From: Syngnathus acus | Taxonomy: Eukaryota; Chordata; Actinopteri; Syngnathiformes; Syngnathidae | DNA: 64,000 nt | Assembly: GCF_901709675.1 (NCBI RefSeq) | Contig: NC_051097.1 | Span: 2,158,539-2,222,538, forward strand | Direction of reading: 5' to 3' | In this document: in pieces, positions 35,701 to 48,237 of the stretch | Layout: the number at the start of each line of letters is the position of its first letter | Numbering within the stretch: the first letter of the stretch is position 1 | Translations under genes and position numbers: made by a program | The notes under the pieces: model-generated | The model's input: only the letters and a program-made list of their open reading frames with translations | Databases searched by the model: none | Told to the model about the DNA's origin: nothing

Positions 35701-38700
35701 AGCAACAGCTTTTTTCATCAGGCTGTTAAAACCATCACCCCACCCATGTTCATCCCTTGCGAAGACTGACCTAAGATTGCATTTTATCTGTATTTTATAT
35801 TGTTTTATATACATGTATGTATGTGCATGACCTGCCATGAGGAGCTGCCAAACTGATTTTCACAGTTAACACTGCGTTAACAGTGACAATAAAGGAATTC
35901 AATTCAAATCCTGGTGATAACTGCAGCAGGGAGGTGGGATGGACAAAGGTGACACTTGATTGCCATGAATGTCCAGCGAGCCTTTTCAACTGTAACTGAA
36001 ACAATTGTTGATGACTACATCAACTACATCAATTGTAGCATTACGAAATTAGAACATATCAGAGGTTTAACAGCAGCAATCCTAATCAGAATTTCTCCAA
36101 CCTTAGATGATTCACTGTAGTGGAAATGTTGTACACTTTTGTACTACAGCCATCCCACCTGGTGTTTGTGCTGGTTTAGGAGAGACATCTCCATGTCTTG
36201 GTTTGGTGAGCTGTTGAGCTGGCAGCGAGGAGGCGTGTCACTTGGTGCTTTTTGCTTATTTCGACACATGCAAACCAAAAAAAAGAGGCAAGCAATCACC
36301 AAAGGGATGGCGATTGCAGGGATTAAAATGAACAGAATCTCCTTTCTGAGGTTGTCTGGAGGCTCTGCGAATAGAAAGATGATAGCAAAGTCAGTTAAGT
36401 GGACGTTATATTCAAAATACATATTCGGTGAGCGTCAAAAAATTAGTGGTGAATAATTTGCATGCAGTAAATTACAAAGTATCCCATACACTTGCAGTCA
36501 ACCACCTCTTTAAAAGTGAGAGCTACTGCTTGGGGACTGATTAATACAAATGGGTTACCAATTTCATACACACTTCTGAGATGACAAATTTGCTGAAGGG
36601 ACCTTTAATTGGAAGTTAAAAGTCATTATATTCATGTATGTTAAGACACTGATCATGTTCACGATTTCTTACATTAATCAACGACGTTACATACCAATAT
36701 GTATAACTTTATTTTTTGAAATCTTTGCAAAGATTAACATTTTCAAAAGATCACTTCACTGGTGAGCTCCTCCAATACTATCTGGTGCCCACGGCCACCA
36801 CGTTGGTGACCCCAGCCATACATAGTTTACAGTCCTGGGTGGCCCTCATTTATCATAGCTTATTACTCCTACCCGCAAAATGCGACCTGACAGATGCATA
36901 TTTCACTTCCTGCGCAAAGCGTATGACCTATCTCAAGAAAGAAAGAAAAAAACCCCCAAACAATTTACAGGCATTAAATTTTTCCTCCACATAGATGTTC
37001 ACTATAGAGAAAAAGTTTAGCATGGTTGAAAAAAAATGGCCAATCGCCACCAAAATTCATGTGCACATCAGGTGCACTTCTCCCCAAATCAATGTCTGAA
37101 ATGATCAAAACAATCATACCAATATTTGAGATTTTATGGACATTACCATCTCCTCTCTGTCTTCCTCGTCATATGTGCGCACTCAAGCTTGATGTTTAAT
37201 GAGGAGGACACTTAAAGCGGTAGTCAACCCCCAAATTTTCCTTTGTAATATGTTCTGTGCAGCCCAACTAGTCGAAACACAGCTTTCTAATTAATGTTTT
37301 GTTTGTCGAATATGAATTACACGGGCAAGATCCACCTTTTCATCAGTCTCAGGGGTCAGCCATTTTGCCACTTGCTGTGACTCAGGTCACAACCAATCAC
37401 GGCTTACCAGCTTTCTGAAGCTGAGCGGTCATTGGTTGTACATATGCTTAGCAAAAGTTAAAAAGTTAGAGAATCACTGTTTCAGTGCAATGCAAACTGC
37501 ATGATGTTACAGTGTCTGGTGATGGTGGCACTTGGTGTACTAGGTATGCGTTTTTGATAGGGATGTCCCGATCGCGAGATCGGATCGCCCCAATCGTTTC
37601 CTATTTTCCGGTGATCGGAGCTCGGCTAAATTAGCTGAAGAGTCGTGCCGATCTTTACGGCAAATGCCGTAAAGTACCCTCTTAGTACCCTTTTAGATTC
37701 CTACCCCTTTCTCACTTTATACAATGATTCAACATATACTGTAATTCTACAACAGAACACAAGTAGACACACTTTCACACATATTTTTCTGTTTCATTTT
37801 TACTTGTGTGTAGCCCTTTGGCACTTTTAGCCTTTGTACCCGCTAAACAACATATTTTTGTACATTCTTTTAAACTGGTGGATATTTGGACTTTGCTTGA
37901 GTTCCTCACTTAGATTGTTCCGTAGTTTGACCCCGGTTATAGTTATACAGAAACCTTTTAAGGTTGTTCTTATGTTTAAGATTTTATAATAATAATAATA
38001 ATAATAATAGTAATGCTTATTAATGGAATTTTAGTCTTATAAAAAGTTGAGTTACTTGCTCAAAATATATTTCAGTTTTATAAATTGTTCCCTGTAAGCG
38101 TCTTTGGGTTTTTGAAATGCGCTATACAAATTTAATGAATTATTATTATTATTATTATAAATTTCAATACTAAAGGGAAAACATTGGATAGGGACTCACA
38201 ATCGGATCGGATTTGAGGTTAAAAGATCGGATTGGGATCGGAGGCCTAAAATGCTGATCCCTAGTTTTTGATGGTGCAAAATGTTTGAGAACGGCTGCTT
38301 TAGTTGATAGCATGGTACTTACTGCAAAGTTGAATATCACAAAGGTCCACCCTGACTCGAGGGTCCAAAGTAAAGCACCAGGGAGCCTGCATCTGGCCTC
38401 CTGGGTTTCGGCAGTAGTTGTGGCTTGCCCATAGTTCAGGGTAGTCTTGAGACAGATAGTGAGTATGGGGGTACTGACTGCTCCATGGCTGGCAGTAGTG
38501 ACCGGATTTAGTGATGCTGACAGTGCCCCTGTAATCAGCCCCGCTTCCATTGTAGCAGCTGTGGTCTGTGGGGGAATCTGTAAAACACATTATGGTTAGG
38601 ACACTATTTTGCCACGATGCCTGCCTATCATCTTGAATGACTACTTTTCATCTTATCAGCTTACATGGGCCGAGTTCTTCTGGTGGCACTCCGATTCTCA

Positions 38701-41700
38701 TACATGAAGCAGCATCACGTGTTCCTGGGTGAGGTAGGAGGTGACAGCTGGGGAGCTCTAACTGCATGAGGATCATGGGATTGGATCTGGCAATAGTGTA
38801 CTCAGCATGGCACAGGTCGTTCTCCAGGGCCTCACACTCGTCTCGACAGAGTTGACGTCGCCGAGGACTCCGGGAGCTCTCGTCACACAGAGGGAATACG
38901 TAGTAGCAGAAAGAGGGGATGGCAAATTTGGAGCACTGATCCGACAGATGAGTAGAGGTGCCAATCATTGTGAAGGCAGCTTAGAAAAAAGAAGAGATGT
39001 GCTTACATTGTTTTACTGACCAAATAATTACCAAAACAGAAACAACGGGTGCTTGGATGTTTAGAATTGTAATCAAAAATATATTTTTTCTACCGGTGAT
39101 GCGATTTTCACTCTCGCCCTGCATCTGCAGAGATTCCACATAAATGCTCTGGTTGCCAATGAAGCGAGCACAGGCAATGCCACGGTATGGTTGGCAAAAT
39201 CCTTTTTCGTGTGACCTTAAAAACACAGCACAAATGATTACTTAGTTAACTGTTTTTTTTTTATGTTAAGATTGATTTAAAGCAAATCTGACAGAATCAA
39301 AGTTACAATTAAGTAAAAATAATAGTTTATTGATGTTTTAGCAATTCCTCAGTACCACCATCGTAATTACTTCATTGTGTATGAAGTGACACAGAATTCT
39401 GGGGAATAGTTTTAGGAAAACATACAGTGGAGAAGTCTGTACATCTCTGTGAAAATGTTGTTTTTTTCCCATCCATCCAGCCGCCCGTTCGAACGCCTGC
39501 CCGCCCGTCCGTCCATCCATCAATCCAAAACACCCCACCCACCCAAAAAGTTATCTAAAAGGGCAGCTTGGCAGAGTCCAACCATTACCTGTAGAACTCG
39601 TAGTTAGTTCCAAGAATAACATGACACCCCACAGGTCAGTTCTAAAAATAGCGCACCAATAATGGGACATTTTAACTTGCTAAGAAAAATTACACAGTAA
39701 TACAGTAAAGTGTAATCACCAACGAGCAGACACGTAGACAAAAACAGTCTCTTCTAATAGAAGCGGCATTATTTTCCATCTAGAACAGCTATGTCCAATC
39801 CTTGTATCTAGTGAATGTATTTACCATCTCAGTGGCCACCATCTCAGTGGCCTAGTGGTAGAGTGTCCGCCCTGAGACTGGAAGGTTGTGGGTTCAAACC
39901 CCGGCCGGGTCATACCAAAGACTATAAAAATGGGACCCATTGCCTCCCTGCTTGGCACTCAGCATTAAGGGTTGGAATTGGGGGGTTAGATCACCAACTG
40001 ATTCCCGAGCGCGGCACCGCTGCTGCTCACTGCTCCCCTCTCCCCCAGGGGATGGATTAAAATCACACGGGGATGGGTTAAATGCAGAGGACAAATTTCA
40101 CCACACCCAGGTGTGTGTGACGATCATTGGGACTTTAAATTTTTTAAAATTTTTGAGTCTTTGGTTCCTTTTTTAAACCCACTAAGAAGATAGCATTGGT
40201 ATGAATTTTCCAACAGTATTTCTTAACTAATGCAACTTTTTGGAAAGTTCAAGTATACAAAGTCTCCATCACTACAAAAACATGACCAAAAATGAGGAAG
40301 TAATGGTTATCAATCTGTTTCACAAAAAGAAAGAGTTCACTTACGTATGATCTGGCCCATGAGTAGGCATCTGCCCTGTGGATTAACATGATCAAACATG
40401 AATTCACCTTTTACAAAAATGCATCAGTGATTGACACGATTATGCATGCTACTTAAAAAGTTGTGAAAAAGACAAATAGAGATACTGATTCACTGTGTAA
40501 ACAAACCTTACCCAGTTTGACATAAAGGACGCCTGTGGCATAGATCACTTTGTAAGCATTGGAGGCAACACACTGATAATAGCCAGTGTCTGTAGTGTCA
40601 AGGTCGGTGATCCTCAGCTTGGATCCAGCCTCGGTTTTGCGGACAGTGATACGTCCCTGCTCCTGGACAACGGGGGCATCATTTTTAAGCCAGCGAATCA
40701 TCGGTCGCGGATTACCAGACACTTTGCAGTGCAGTGTTGCTGTCTGGCCCTGAAAGTGTGTGATATTGTTGACTGGCTCCAAGAACTCAAGGAAGTAACC
40801 TTGACAAAGCGAAATACAAAAAAATATCAGTTAAAGTAATGCAGAAAAAATCTTTGCATAAGGACAACGTCCAAAGTCTATGTTTTGTGGTTTTGTGGGA
40901 ACACAATCATTCCCTTTGATTGATTAATTGATTGATTGGTCATGTAAACATATAACAAGAAAAAACAAAACCAAATAGAATAAAGAAACAAAAATTAACA
41001 GATATCCTAGTTGGGGTGGCTGTGGATTAGTCGTCCAGAAGGTTGGGTGATGGATTTGTGCTCTGCCCGAATCATGGGTCGTTGTATCCTTGGGCAAGAC
41101 CCACATTGCCTTCGGCGCCACTCACACTGGTGTATAAATGTTTGGTTGTGGTCAGAAGGGCTGTAGGAGTGCACTGGCAGTCACTGTCAGCCTACCCCAG
41201 GGCTGCTCTGGCTACTTAGGTCGTTTATCACCACCAGAGTGTGAATAGGTAAGTCGTGTATGAATAATACATCTAATATGAGCGCTTTGAGAATACTATA
41301 GAAAAGAGTGATATAAATCAAGTGCATTATTATTTTTTATGCATACGTAAATCAGGATCCATTTTTGTTGACTCGTGTCAATGAGACAAAAATGTAGTTT
41401 ACAAAATAAAGACTGGGCTAAAAGCTATAGACATTTTAGTTCACGAGCAAAGATGAGATGAAAATGAATGAATGTCTTTTCTTCGCGTTGATTAGCTTGA
41501 CTCAGTTCTCACGCGATTCACGTTAAAACAATGCCAGAAGGTGAGTTCTTGTGTGATTCACGGCAGAATCATGTTTGGTGGCGAGCTCTCACACTACTCA
41601 TGGCAAAATCACACTTGGTGGCAAGTTCTCGCGCTATCCATCCATCCATCCATCCATCTTCTTCCGCTTATCCGGGGTCGGGTCGCGGGGGCAGCAGCTT

Positions 41701-44700
41701 CAGGAGGGACTCCCAGACTTCCCTCTCCCCAGCTACTTCATCTAGCTCATCCCGGGGGATCCCAAGGCGTTCCCAGGCCAGCCGAGAGACATAGTCTCTC
41801 CAGCGCGTCCTGGGTCGTCCCCGGGGTCTCCTACCGGTGGGACATGCCCGGAACACCTCCCCAGGGAGGCGTCCAGGAGGCATCCTGATGAGATGCCCGA
41901 GCCACCTCATCTGGCTCCTCTCAACGTGGAGGAGTAGCGACTCTACTCCGAGTCTCTCCCGGATGACCGAACTTCTCACCCTATCTCTAAGGGAGAGCCC
42001 GGACATCCTGCGGAGAAAACTCATTTCGGCCGCTTGTATCCGGGATCTCGTTCTTTCGGTCACGACCCATAGCTCGTGACCATAGGTGAGGGTAGGAGCG
42101 TAAATCGACCGGTAAATTGAGAGCTTTGCCTTTTGGCTCAGCTCTCTCTTTACCACGACGGACCGGTACAGAGTCCGCATTACTGCCGACGCTGCACCGA
42201 TCCGCCTGTCGATCTCACGCTCCATCCTCCCCTCACTCGTGAACAAGACCCCAAGATACTTAAACTCCTCCACTTGGGGCAGGATCTCATCCCCGATCCG
42301 GAGAGGGCATTCCACCCTTTTCCGATCGAGGACCATGGACTCGGATTTGGAGGTGCTGACCCTCATCCCGACCGCTTCACACTCGGCTGCGAACCGCTCC
42401 AGTGAGAGCTGGAGATCACGGCCTGAAGAAGCCAACAGCACAACGTCGTCTGCAAAAAGCAGAGACGCGATGCTGAGGTCCCCAAACCGGACACCCTCAA
42501 CGCCTCGGCTGCACCTAGAAATTCTGTCCATAAAAATTATGAACAGAATCGGTGACAAAGGGCAGCCTTGGCGGAGTCCAACCCTCACTGGGAACGAATC
42601 CGACTTACTGCCGGAAATGCGGACCACACTCTGGCATCGGTGATACAGGGACCGAACCGCCCTTATCAGTTGGCTCGGTACCCCGTACTCCCGAAGCACC
42701 CCCCACAGAACCTCCCGAGGGACACGGTCGAACGCCTTCTCCAAGTCCACAAAACACATGTGGACTGGTTGGGCGAACTCCCATGCACCCTCGAGGATCC
42801 TGTTGAGGGTGAAGAGCTGGTCCACTGTTCCACGGCCAGGACGAAAGCCACACTGTTCCTCCTGAATCCGAGGTTCGACCTCCCGACGGACCCTCCTCTC
42901 CAGCACCCCTGAATAGACCTTACCAGGGAGGCTGAGGAGTGTAATTCCCCTGTAATTGGAACACACCCTCCGGTCCCCCTTCTTAAAGAGGGGAACCACC
43001 ACCCCAGTCTGCCAATCCAGAGGCACTGTCCCCGATGTCCACGCGATGCTGTAGAGACGTGTCAGCCATGACAGCCCCACAACATCCAGAGCCCTTAAGA
43101 AATCCGGGCGGATCTCATACACCTTGCCACCGAGGAGTTTTTTAACTACCTCAGTGACTTCAACCCCAGAGATTGGAGAGTCCGCCTCAGAGTCCCCAGG
43201 CCCTGCTTCCACAATGGAAGGCGTGTCGGTGGAATTGAGGAGGTCTTCGAAGTATTCTCCCCACCGACACACGACGTCCCGAGTCGAGGTCAGCAGCACG
43301 CCATCTCCACTGTAAACAGTGTTGACGTTGCACTGCTTCCCCCTCCTGAGACGCCGGATGGTGGACCAGAATTTCCTCGAAGCCGTCCGGAAGTCATTCT
43401 CCATGGCCTCGCCGAACTCCTCCCACGCCCGGGTTTTTGCCTCAGCAACCGCCGAAGCCGCGTTCCGCTTGGCCACCCGGTACCTGTCAGCTGCCTCCGG
43501 AGTCCCGCAGGCCAAAACGGCCCGATAGGACTCCTTCTTCAGCTTGACGGCATCCCTTACCGCCGGTGTCCACCAGCGGGTTCGGGGATTGCCGCCACGA
43601 CAGGCACCAATGACCTTACGGCCACAGCTCCGGTCGGCCGCCTCAACAATGGAGGCGCGGAACAAGGTCCACTCGGACTCAATGTCCCCCGCCTCCCCCG
43701 GGACGTGGGAAAAGCTCTGCCGGAGGTGGGAGTTGAAGCTCTTCCTGACAGGGGATTCCGCCAGACGTTCCCAGCAGACCCTCACAGAACGTTTGGGTCT
43801 GCCAGGTCGGACCGGCATCTTCCCCCACCATCGGAGCCAACCCACCACCAGGTGGTGATCAGTTGACAGCTCCGCCCCTCTCTTCGCCCGAGTGTCCAAA
43901 ACATGCGGCCGCAAATCCGATGACACGACTACAAAGTCGATCATCGAACTGCGGCCTAGGGTGTCCTGGTGCCAAGTGCACACATGGACACCCTTATGTT
44001 TGAACATGGTGTTCATTATTGAAAATCCGTGTCGAGCACAGAAGTCCAACAATAGAACACCGCTCGGGTTCAGATCGGGGGGGCCGTTCCTCCCAATCAC
44101 GCCCTTCCAGGTCTCACTGTCATTGCCCACGTGAGCATTGAAGTCACCCAGTAGAACGACGGAGTCCCCAGAAGGAGCGCTCTCCAGCACTTCCTCCAGG
44201 GACTCCAAGAAGGGTGGGTACTCTGAGCTGCCGTTTGGTGCATAGACACAAACAACAGTCAGGACCCGTCCCCCCACCCGAAGGCGGAGGGAGGCTACCC
44301 TCTCGTTCACCGGGGTGAACCCCAATGTGCAGGCGCCCAGCCGGGGGGCAATAAGTATACCCACACCTGCTCGACGCCTCTCACCGTGGGCAACTCCAGA
44401 GTGGAAGAGAGTCCAGCCCCTCTCGAGAGGGCTTGTACCGGAACCCAAACTGTGCGTGGAGGCAAGTCCGACTATATCTAGTCAGAACTTTTCTGCCTCG
44501 CACACCAGCTCGGGCTCCTTTCCAGCCAGAGAGGTGACATTCCATGTCCCAAGAGCCAGCTTCTGCAGCCGGGGATCAGACCGCCAAGGTCCCTGCCTTT
44601 GGCCGCCGCCCAGCTTGCAATGCATCCGACCCCTTTGGCCCCTCCCACAGGTGGTGAGCCCATGGGAAGGGGGACCCACGTTTCCTTTTCGGGCTGAGCC

Positions 44701-45500
44701 CGGCCGGGCCCCATGGGCGAAGGCCCGGCCACCAGACGCTCGCCTTCGAGCCCCGCCTCCAGGCCTGGCTCCAGAGGGGGGCCCCGGTGACCCGCGTCCG
44801 GGCGAGGGAAAACGTGATCCATTAATTTTTTTCATCATAAGGGGCTGATGAGCCGTGCTTTGTCTGGCCCCTCACCTAGGACCCGTTTGCCATGGGTGAC
44901 CCTACCAGGGGCATGAAGCCCCAGACAACATGGCTCCTAGGATCATAGGGGCACGCAAACCCCTCCACCACGATAAGGTGACGACTCACGGAGGGAGTTC
45001 TCGCGCTAGTCATGATGAACAACCACCAACTGTGAACTGTGACTCACTTAGTGACCTACGGTTATTTTGAAATGAATCGCGCAAGAACTTACCATCAAGC
45101 GTGATTTTACCGTGAGTTCTCGCGCTAGTCACGGTAAAATCACGCTTGATGGTAAGTTCTTGCGCGATTCATTTCAAAATAACCGTAGGTCACTAAGTGA
45201 GTCACAGTTCACAGTTGGTGGTTGTTTATCATGTGACATAAAACTAATGGCTATAATGTGCTGCATTTAGTCTAATTCTTCCTCTCACAAACATTAAGGA
45301 TTCTTGTAACTTTCAAGAATGTTGCTATACAATTGTGACGCATGAAAATATGACAACAGACATCCGGAATGATTTAATCATTACCCTCAGATGGTATAAA
45401 TGAAGGGCAACAAAGAGACAATTTTTACCTTCAAGCGTCGGAGCAGCTCCACTCTGAGATTCAGCCAGACCTTCTGCATCAATTGAGAGCCTGGGGTCAC
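32771..45500 (-). CDS. ror2: ROR2 receptor, exons 2 to last (5' partial)
   Basis: Single-pass membrane receptor of the Wnt5a non-canonical pathway. Exons (minus, GT-AG): 45429-45500, 40512-40799 (Ig: [27 protein letters not shown]), 40345-40375, 39094-39215 and 38665-38979 (Frizzled: [33 protein letters not shown]), 38323-38577 (kringle: [26 protein letters not shown]), 36159-36364 (membrane span: [20 protein letters not shown]), 32771-34213 (kinase and tail). Phases agree at all joins, totalling 2732 bases and about 910 residues; human ROR2 has 943. Kinase marks: [11 protein letters not shown] loop, [17 protein letters not shown], and DLG in place of DFG. The Ser/Thr/Pro-rich tail ([37 protein letters not shown]) and VPETELLGD favour ROR2 over ROR1. 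Exon 1 (signal peptide) was not found. Introns hold Rex3, hAT and SINE insertions. Confidence 0.95.
35089..35897 (+). mobile_element. Internally deleted LINE-like element bounded by a 47-bp inverted repeat
   Basis: 35089-35135 and 35851-35897 are perfect reverse complements (TTCCTTTATTGTCACTGTTA at the left start). The right arm is a LINE-type 3' end with GTGACAATAAAGGAATTCAA. Between them, plus-strand [20 protein letters not shown] followed by VFRADRTTD looks like the start of a LINE endonuclease domain, then jumps to 3' UTR. Lies in a ROR2 intron. Confidence 0.6.
37558..38263. mobile_element. Non-autonomous hAT element with nested L2 3' tail
   Basis: Ends TAGGGATGTCCCGATC and GCTGATCCCTA, with the 8-bp duplication GTTTTTGA on both sides (37550-37557 and 38264-38271). 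GATCGGATCGG-type repeats lie near both ends. The middle (about 37780-38160) is an L2-like LINE 3' end: GCGTCTTTGGGTTTTTGAAA, GCGCTATACAAATTTAATGA and (ATT)n. In a ROR2 intron. Confidence 0.88.
39839..40138 (+). mobile_element. Second tRNA-derived SINE family
   Basis: GGCCTAGTGGTAGAGTGTCC and GGTTGTGGGTTCAAACCCCG are the tRNA-like promoter boxes. The body matches 25480-25782. A local duplication of CCACCATCTCAGTGGCC-like sequence precedes it. In a ROR2 intron. Confidence 0.85.
41005..41340 (+). mobile_element. Probable tRNA-derived SINE with LINE-type tail
   Basis: GGTGGCTGTGGATTAGTCGT, CCAGAAGGTTGGGTGATGG, TTGGGCAAGACCCACATTGC, GAGCGCTTTGAGAATAC and ATATAAATCAAGTGCATTAT in this order match a very common fish SINE-like repeat. 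The promoter boxes are worn. Confidence 0.5.
41440..41636. repeat. Degenerate tandem repeat, about 46-48 bp period
   Basis: GGTGAGTTCTTGTGTGATTC, GGTGGCGAGCTCTCACACTA and GGTGGCAAGTTCTCGCGCTA follow at regular spacing, each with ACGG/ATGGCA(A/G)AATCA between. The same vocabulary continues right of the Rex3 copy at 44996-45233. Confidence 0.65.
41637..44995 (-). mobile_element. Near full-length Rex3-like (RTE-group) LINE
   Basis: A 13-base duplication AGTTCTCGCGCTA lies on both sides (41624-41636 and 44996-45008), so the insertion is intact end to end. The minus-strand ORF runs from about 44838 to 41668. It holds an endonuclease ([48 protein letters not shown]) and an RT ([82 protein letters not shown]). 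It ends PPRPDPG, followed after a few bases by (GGAT)n. The short 3' UTR with GATG repeats is a Rex3 hallmark. One in-frame TGA (44482-44484) breaks the ORF in the endonuclease. Lies in ROR2 intron 2. Confidence 0.92.
45011..45233. repeat. 105-bp palindrome with 13-base spacer
   Basis: Arms 45011-45115 and 45129-45233 are reverse complements with one mismatch (45017/45227). The spacer is GTTCTCGCGCTAG, which repeats the Rex3 target sequence. The arms contain GACTCACTTAGTGACCTACG. Lies just right of Rex3 and is built from the same repeat vocabulary as 41440-41636. Confidence 0.93.
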
Positions 45501-45995
45501 CTGCAATATAGTCACAGACACTTGTTAGTGATTTATGAAACAGATCTATGACATGTTACTGCTTTGACTGATTGTTTGCCATTTTCATATGTATTTGGTC
45601 ATTTTAGTGGCTACACAGCTGGCCGTGTGAACAGAGTGGCACAACAATAATATTTGAACCTCAATTTAACTGAATTGGATTTAGTGGATTTCAAATTTAA
45701 CTCAGAGAAAATAGTCCAGCTCACTCAAAACACCCCTTTGTACAAATTATGTTGCTTCCAGACTTGGTCACTGTTGTTTACTGGCATTGTGACTCGATCA
45801 ATAGATAGAATAATGGTACACGTATTTCTGGGCTGTGCCGCTGTTTTCACAAATAAACAGCAAAACTGTTTTAGGTTGGCAGGGGTGATGTACCTGTCAA
45901 AGACAATGAATGCATGGACAAACGTTGTAGCCTTGTTAGCAGGATGACAGTTAGATCAAAGGCAAGTGAAACATTGACATGTATGTATGTATGTA

Positions 45996-47857
45996 CCGTA
46001 TTTTCCGCCCTAAAAGGCGCACCTAAAAACCTAAAATTTTCTCAAAAGCCGACAGTGCGCCTTATAGGCCAGTGCGCCTTATATATGGATCAACTGATGA
46101 ATTTGTTGATCCATACTGGTTGTACACAGTGCTCTGCCAAAATGTTTCAGTACGTTTTAGTACGACTAGTAAATTACAAGGTCGCATCGCTTCCCAGCAT
46201 TACGGCAACTGTAGTCAGGGGGCGTCACCGAATAGCTGTTGTACCCGCGAGGCTATTTCATGTCAAAATAGGCTGCTCTGTTAATGTTTCGAGTAAATCT
46301 ACGGATCGATATGGAAGGGAAACACAGGTAAGTAGTACCAATGCGTTAGATCGAACTTTAGTCAGTTCCGATCATTTTATAGGAGATCGTTTGAGAAACG
46401 CGATTGTTTACACTTCGCTGAGGCTCATGGGAGATTGCGAGCTGAGGCTCGTGAGACTTTGCGGATGGCTAATGCTATTGCGATAGCTGCTATACGTACC
46501 AGGCTATTTCATGTCAAAATAGGCTGCTCTGTTAATGTTTCGAGTAAATCTACGGATCGATATGGAAGGGAAACATAGGTAAGTAGTACCAATGCGTTAG
46601 ATCGAACTTTAGTCAGTTCCGATCATTTTATAGGAGATCGTTTGAGAAACGCGATTGTTTACACTTTGCTGAGGCTCATGGGAGATTGCGAGCTGAGGCT
46701 CGTGAGACTTTGCGGATGGCTAATGCTATTGCGATAGCTGCTATACGTACCAGGCTATTTCATGTCAAAATAGGCTGCTCTGTTAATGTTTCGAGTAAAT
46801 CTACGGATCGATATGGAAGGGAAACATAGGTAAGTAGTACCAATGCGTTAGATCGAACTTTAGTCAGTTCCGATCATTTTATAGGAGATCGTTTGAGAAA
46901 CGCGATTGTTTACACTTCGCTGAGGCTCATGGGAGATTGCGAGCTGAGGCTCGTGAGACTTTGCGGATGGCTAATGCTATTGCGATAGCTGCTATACGTA
47001 CCAGGCTATTTCATGTCAAAATAGGCTGCTCTGTTAATGTTTCGAGTAAATCTACGGATCGATATGGAAGGGAAACATAGGTAAGTAGTACCAATGCGTT
47101 AGATCAAACTTTAGTCAGTTCCGATCATTTTATAGGAGATTGTTTGAGAAACGCGATTGTTTACACTTTGCTGAGGCTCATGGGAGATTGCGAGCTGAGG
47201 CTCGTGAGACTTTGCGGATGGCTAATGCTATTGCGATAGCTGCTATACGTACCAGGCTATTTCATGTCAAAATAGGCTGCTCTGTTAATGTTTCGAGTAA
47301 ATCTACGGATCGATATGGAAGGGAAACATAGGTAAGTAGTACCAATGCGTTAGATCGAACTTTAGTCAGTTCCGATCATTTTATAGGAGATCGTTTGAGA
47401 AACGCGATTGTTTACACTTTGCTGAGGCTCATGGGAGATTGCGAGCTGAGGCTCGTGAGACTTTGCGGATGGCTAATGCTATTGCGATAGCTGCTATACG
47501 TACCAGGCTATTTCATGTCAAAATAGGCTGCTCTGTTAATGTTTCGAGTAAATCTACGGATCGATATGGAAGGGAAACATAGGTAAGTAGTACCAATGCG
47601 TTAGATCGAACTTTAGTCAGTTCTGATCATTTTATAGGAGATCGTTTGAGAAACGCGATTGTTTACAGAGGGCTCGTTGGTTATTGGCTAGTGGATGCAT
47701 ACCGCAACCCTAGTCAACCTCAGTTTGATGCAGTATAGCTTCTATTTTATGCGCCTTATAATCCGGTGCGCCTTATATATGGACAAAGTTTTAAAATGGG
47801 CCGTTCAGTGAAGGTGCGCCTTATAACCCGGTGCGCCTTTTAGGGCGGAAAATACGG
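45996..47857. mobile_element. Inverted-repeat DNA element with internal 251-bp array (6 units)
   Basis: Same termini as 7553-8661 (CCGTATTTTCCGCCCTAAAA and complement), flanked by TA within a (TATG)n microsatellite. Length 1862, which is 753 = 3 x 251 more than the first copy. No transposase. In ROR2 intron 1. Confidence 0.92.
46250..47668. repeat. 251-bp tandem repeat, about 5.7 units
   Basis: AGGCTATTTCAT occurs at 46250, 46501, 46752, 47003, 47254 and 47505, always 251 bases apart. Units share GTCAAAATAGG and GCTATTGCGATAGC, variants not present in the first array. The last unit ends at ATTGTTTACAGAGGGCTCGT in both arrays. Confidence 0.95.
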
Positions 47858-47926
47858 TATGTATGTATGTATGTATGTACATACGTACGTATACATACAT
47901 ACACACACATCTATACATACATACAG
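47858..47926. repeat. TATG/TACA microsatellite
   Basis: Interrupted TATG and TACA runs. It is the continuation of the (TATG)n into which the previous element inserted. Confidence 0.9.
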
Positions 47927-47961
47927 GACTGTCTCAGAAAATTAGAATATTGTGATAAAGC

Positions 47962-48237
47962 ATAACGTCCTGGTCTTTTGGGCCACGTTGGCTGCCTTAC
48001 ACTACTCCTCCTGTACTTTTGCGCTACATACTGACTGTCTGCTGTATGCACAATTGTTCCGTTTTCAACCGTGTTGCTCTTATTTATTTATTTATTTGTT
48101 TATTTATTATTTAGTCATTGCTCTTAATATTTAATATGTCGTTTCACCGTGGGATAGTGGGAAACGCAATTTCAATCTCTTTGTATGTCTTGACGTGAAG
48201 AAATTGACAATAAAGCAGACTTTGACTTTGACAAAGT
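47962..48237 (+). mobile_element. LINE 3' tail
   Basis: TTTCACCGTGGGATAGTGGG, AACGCAATTTCAATCTCTTT, GTATGTCTTGACGTGAAGAA and ACAATAAAGCAGACTTTGAC in order match a frequent fish LINE 3' end. The Tc1 flank GATAAAG / CAAAG on the two sides suggests a short target duplication. Confidence 0.65.

Noticed and set aside
45914-46486. 190-codon plus-strand open frame
   Set aside because: Lies across a transposon end and the 251-bp array. The same peptide recurs at 7543 because the element recurs; no motif, no start context.
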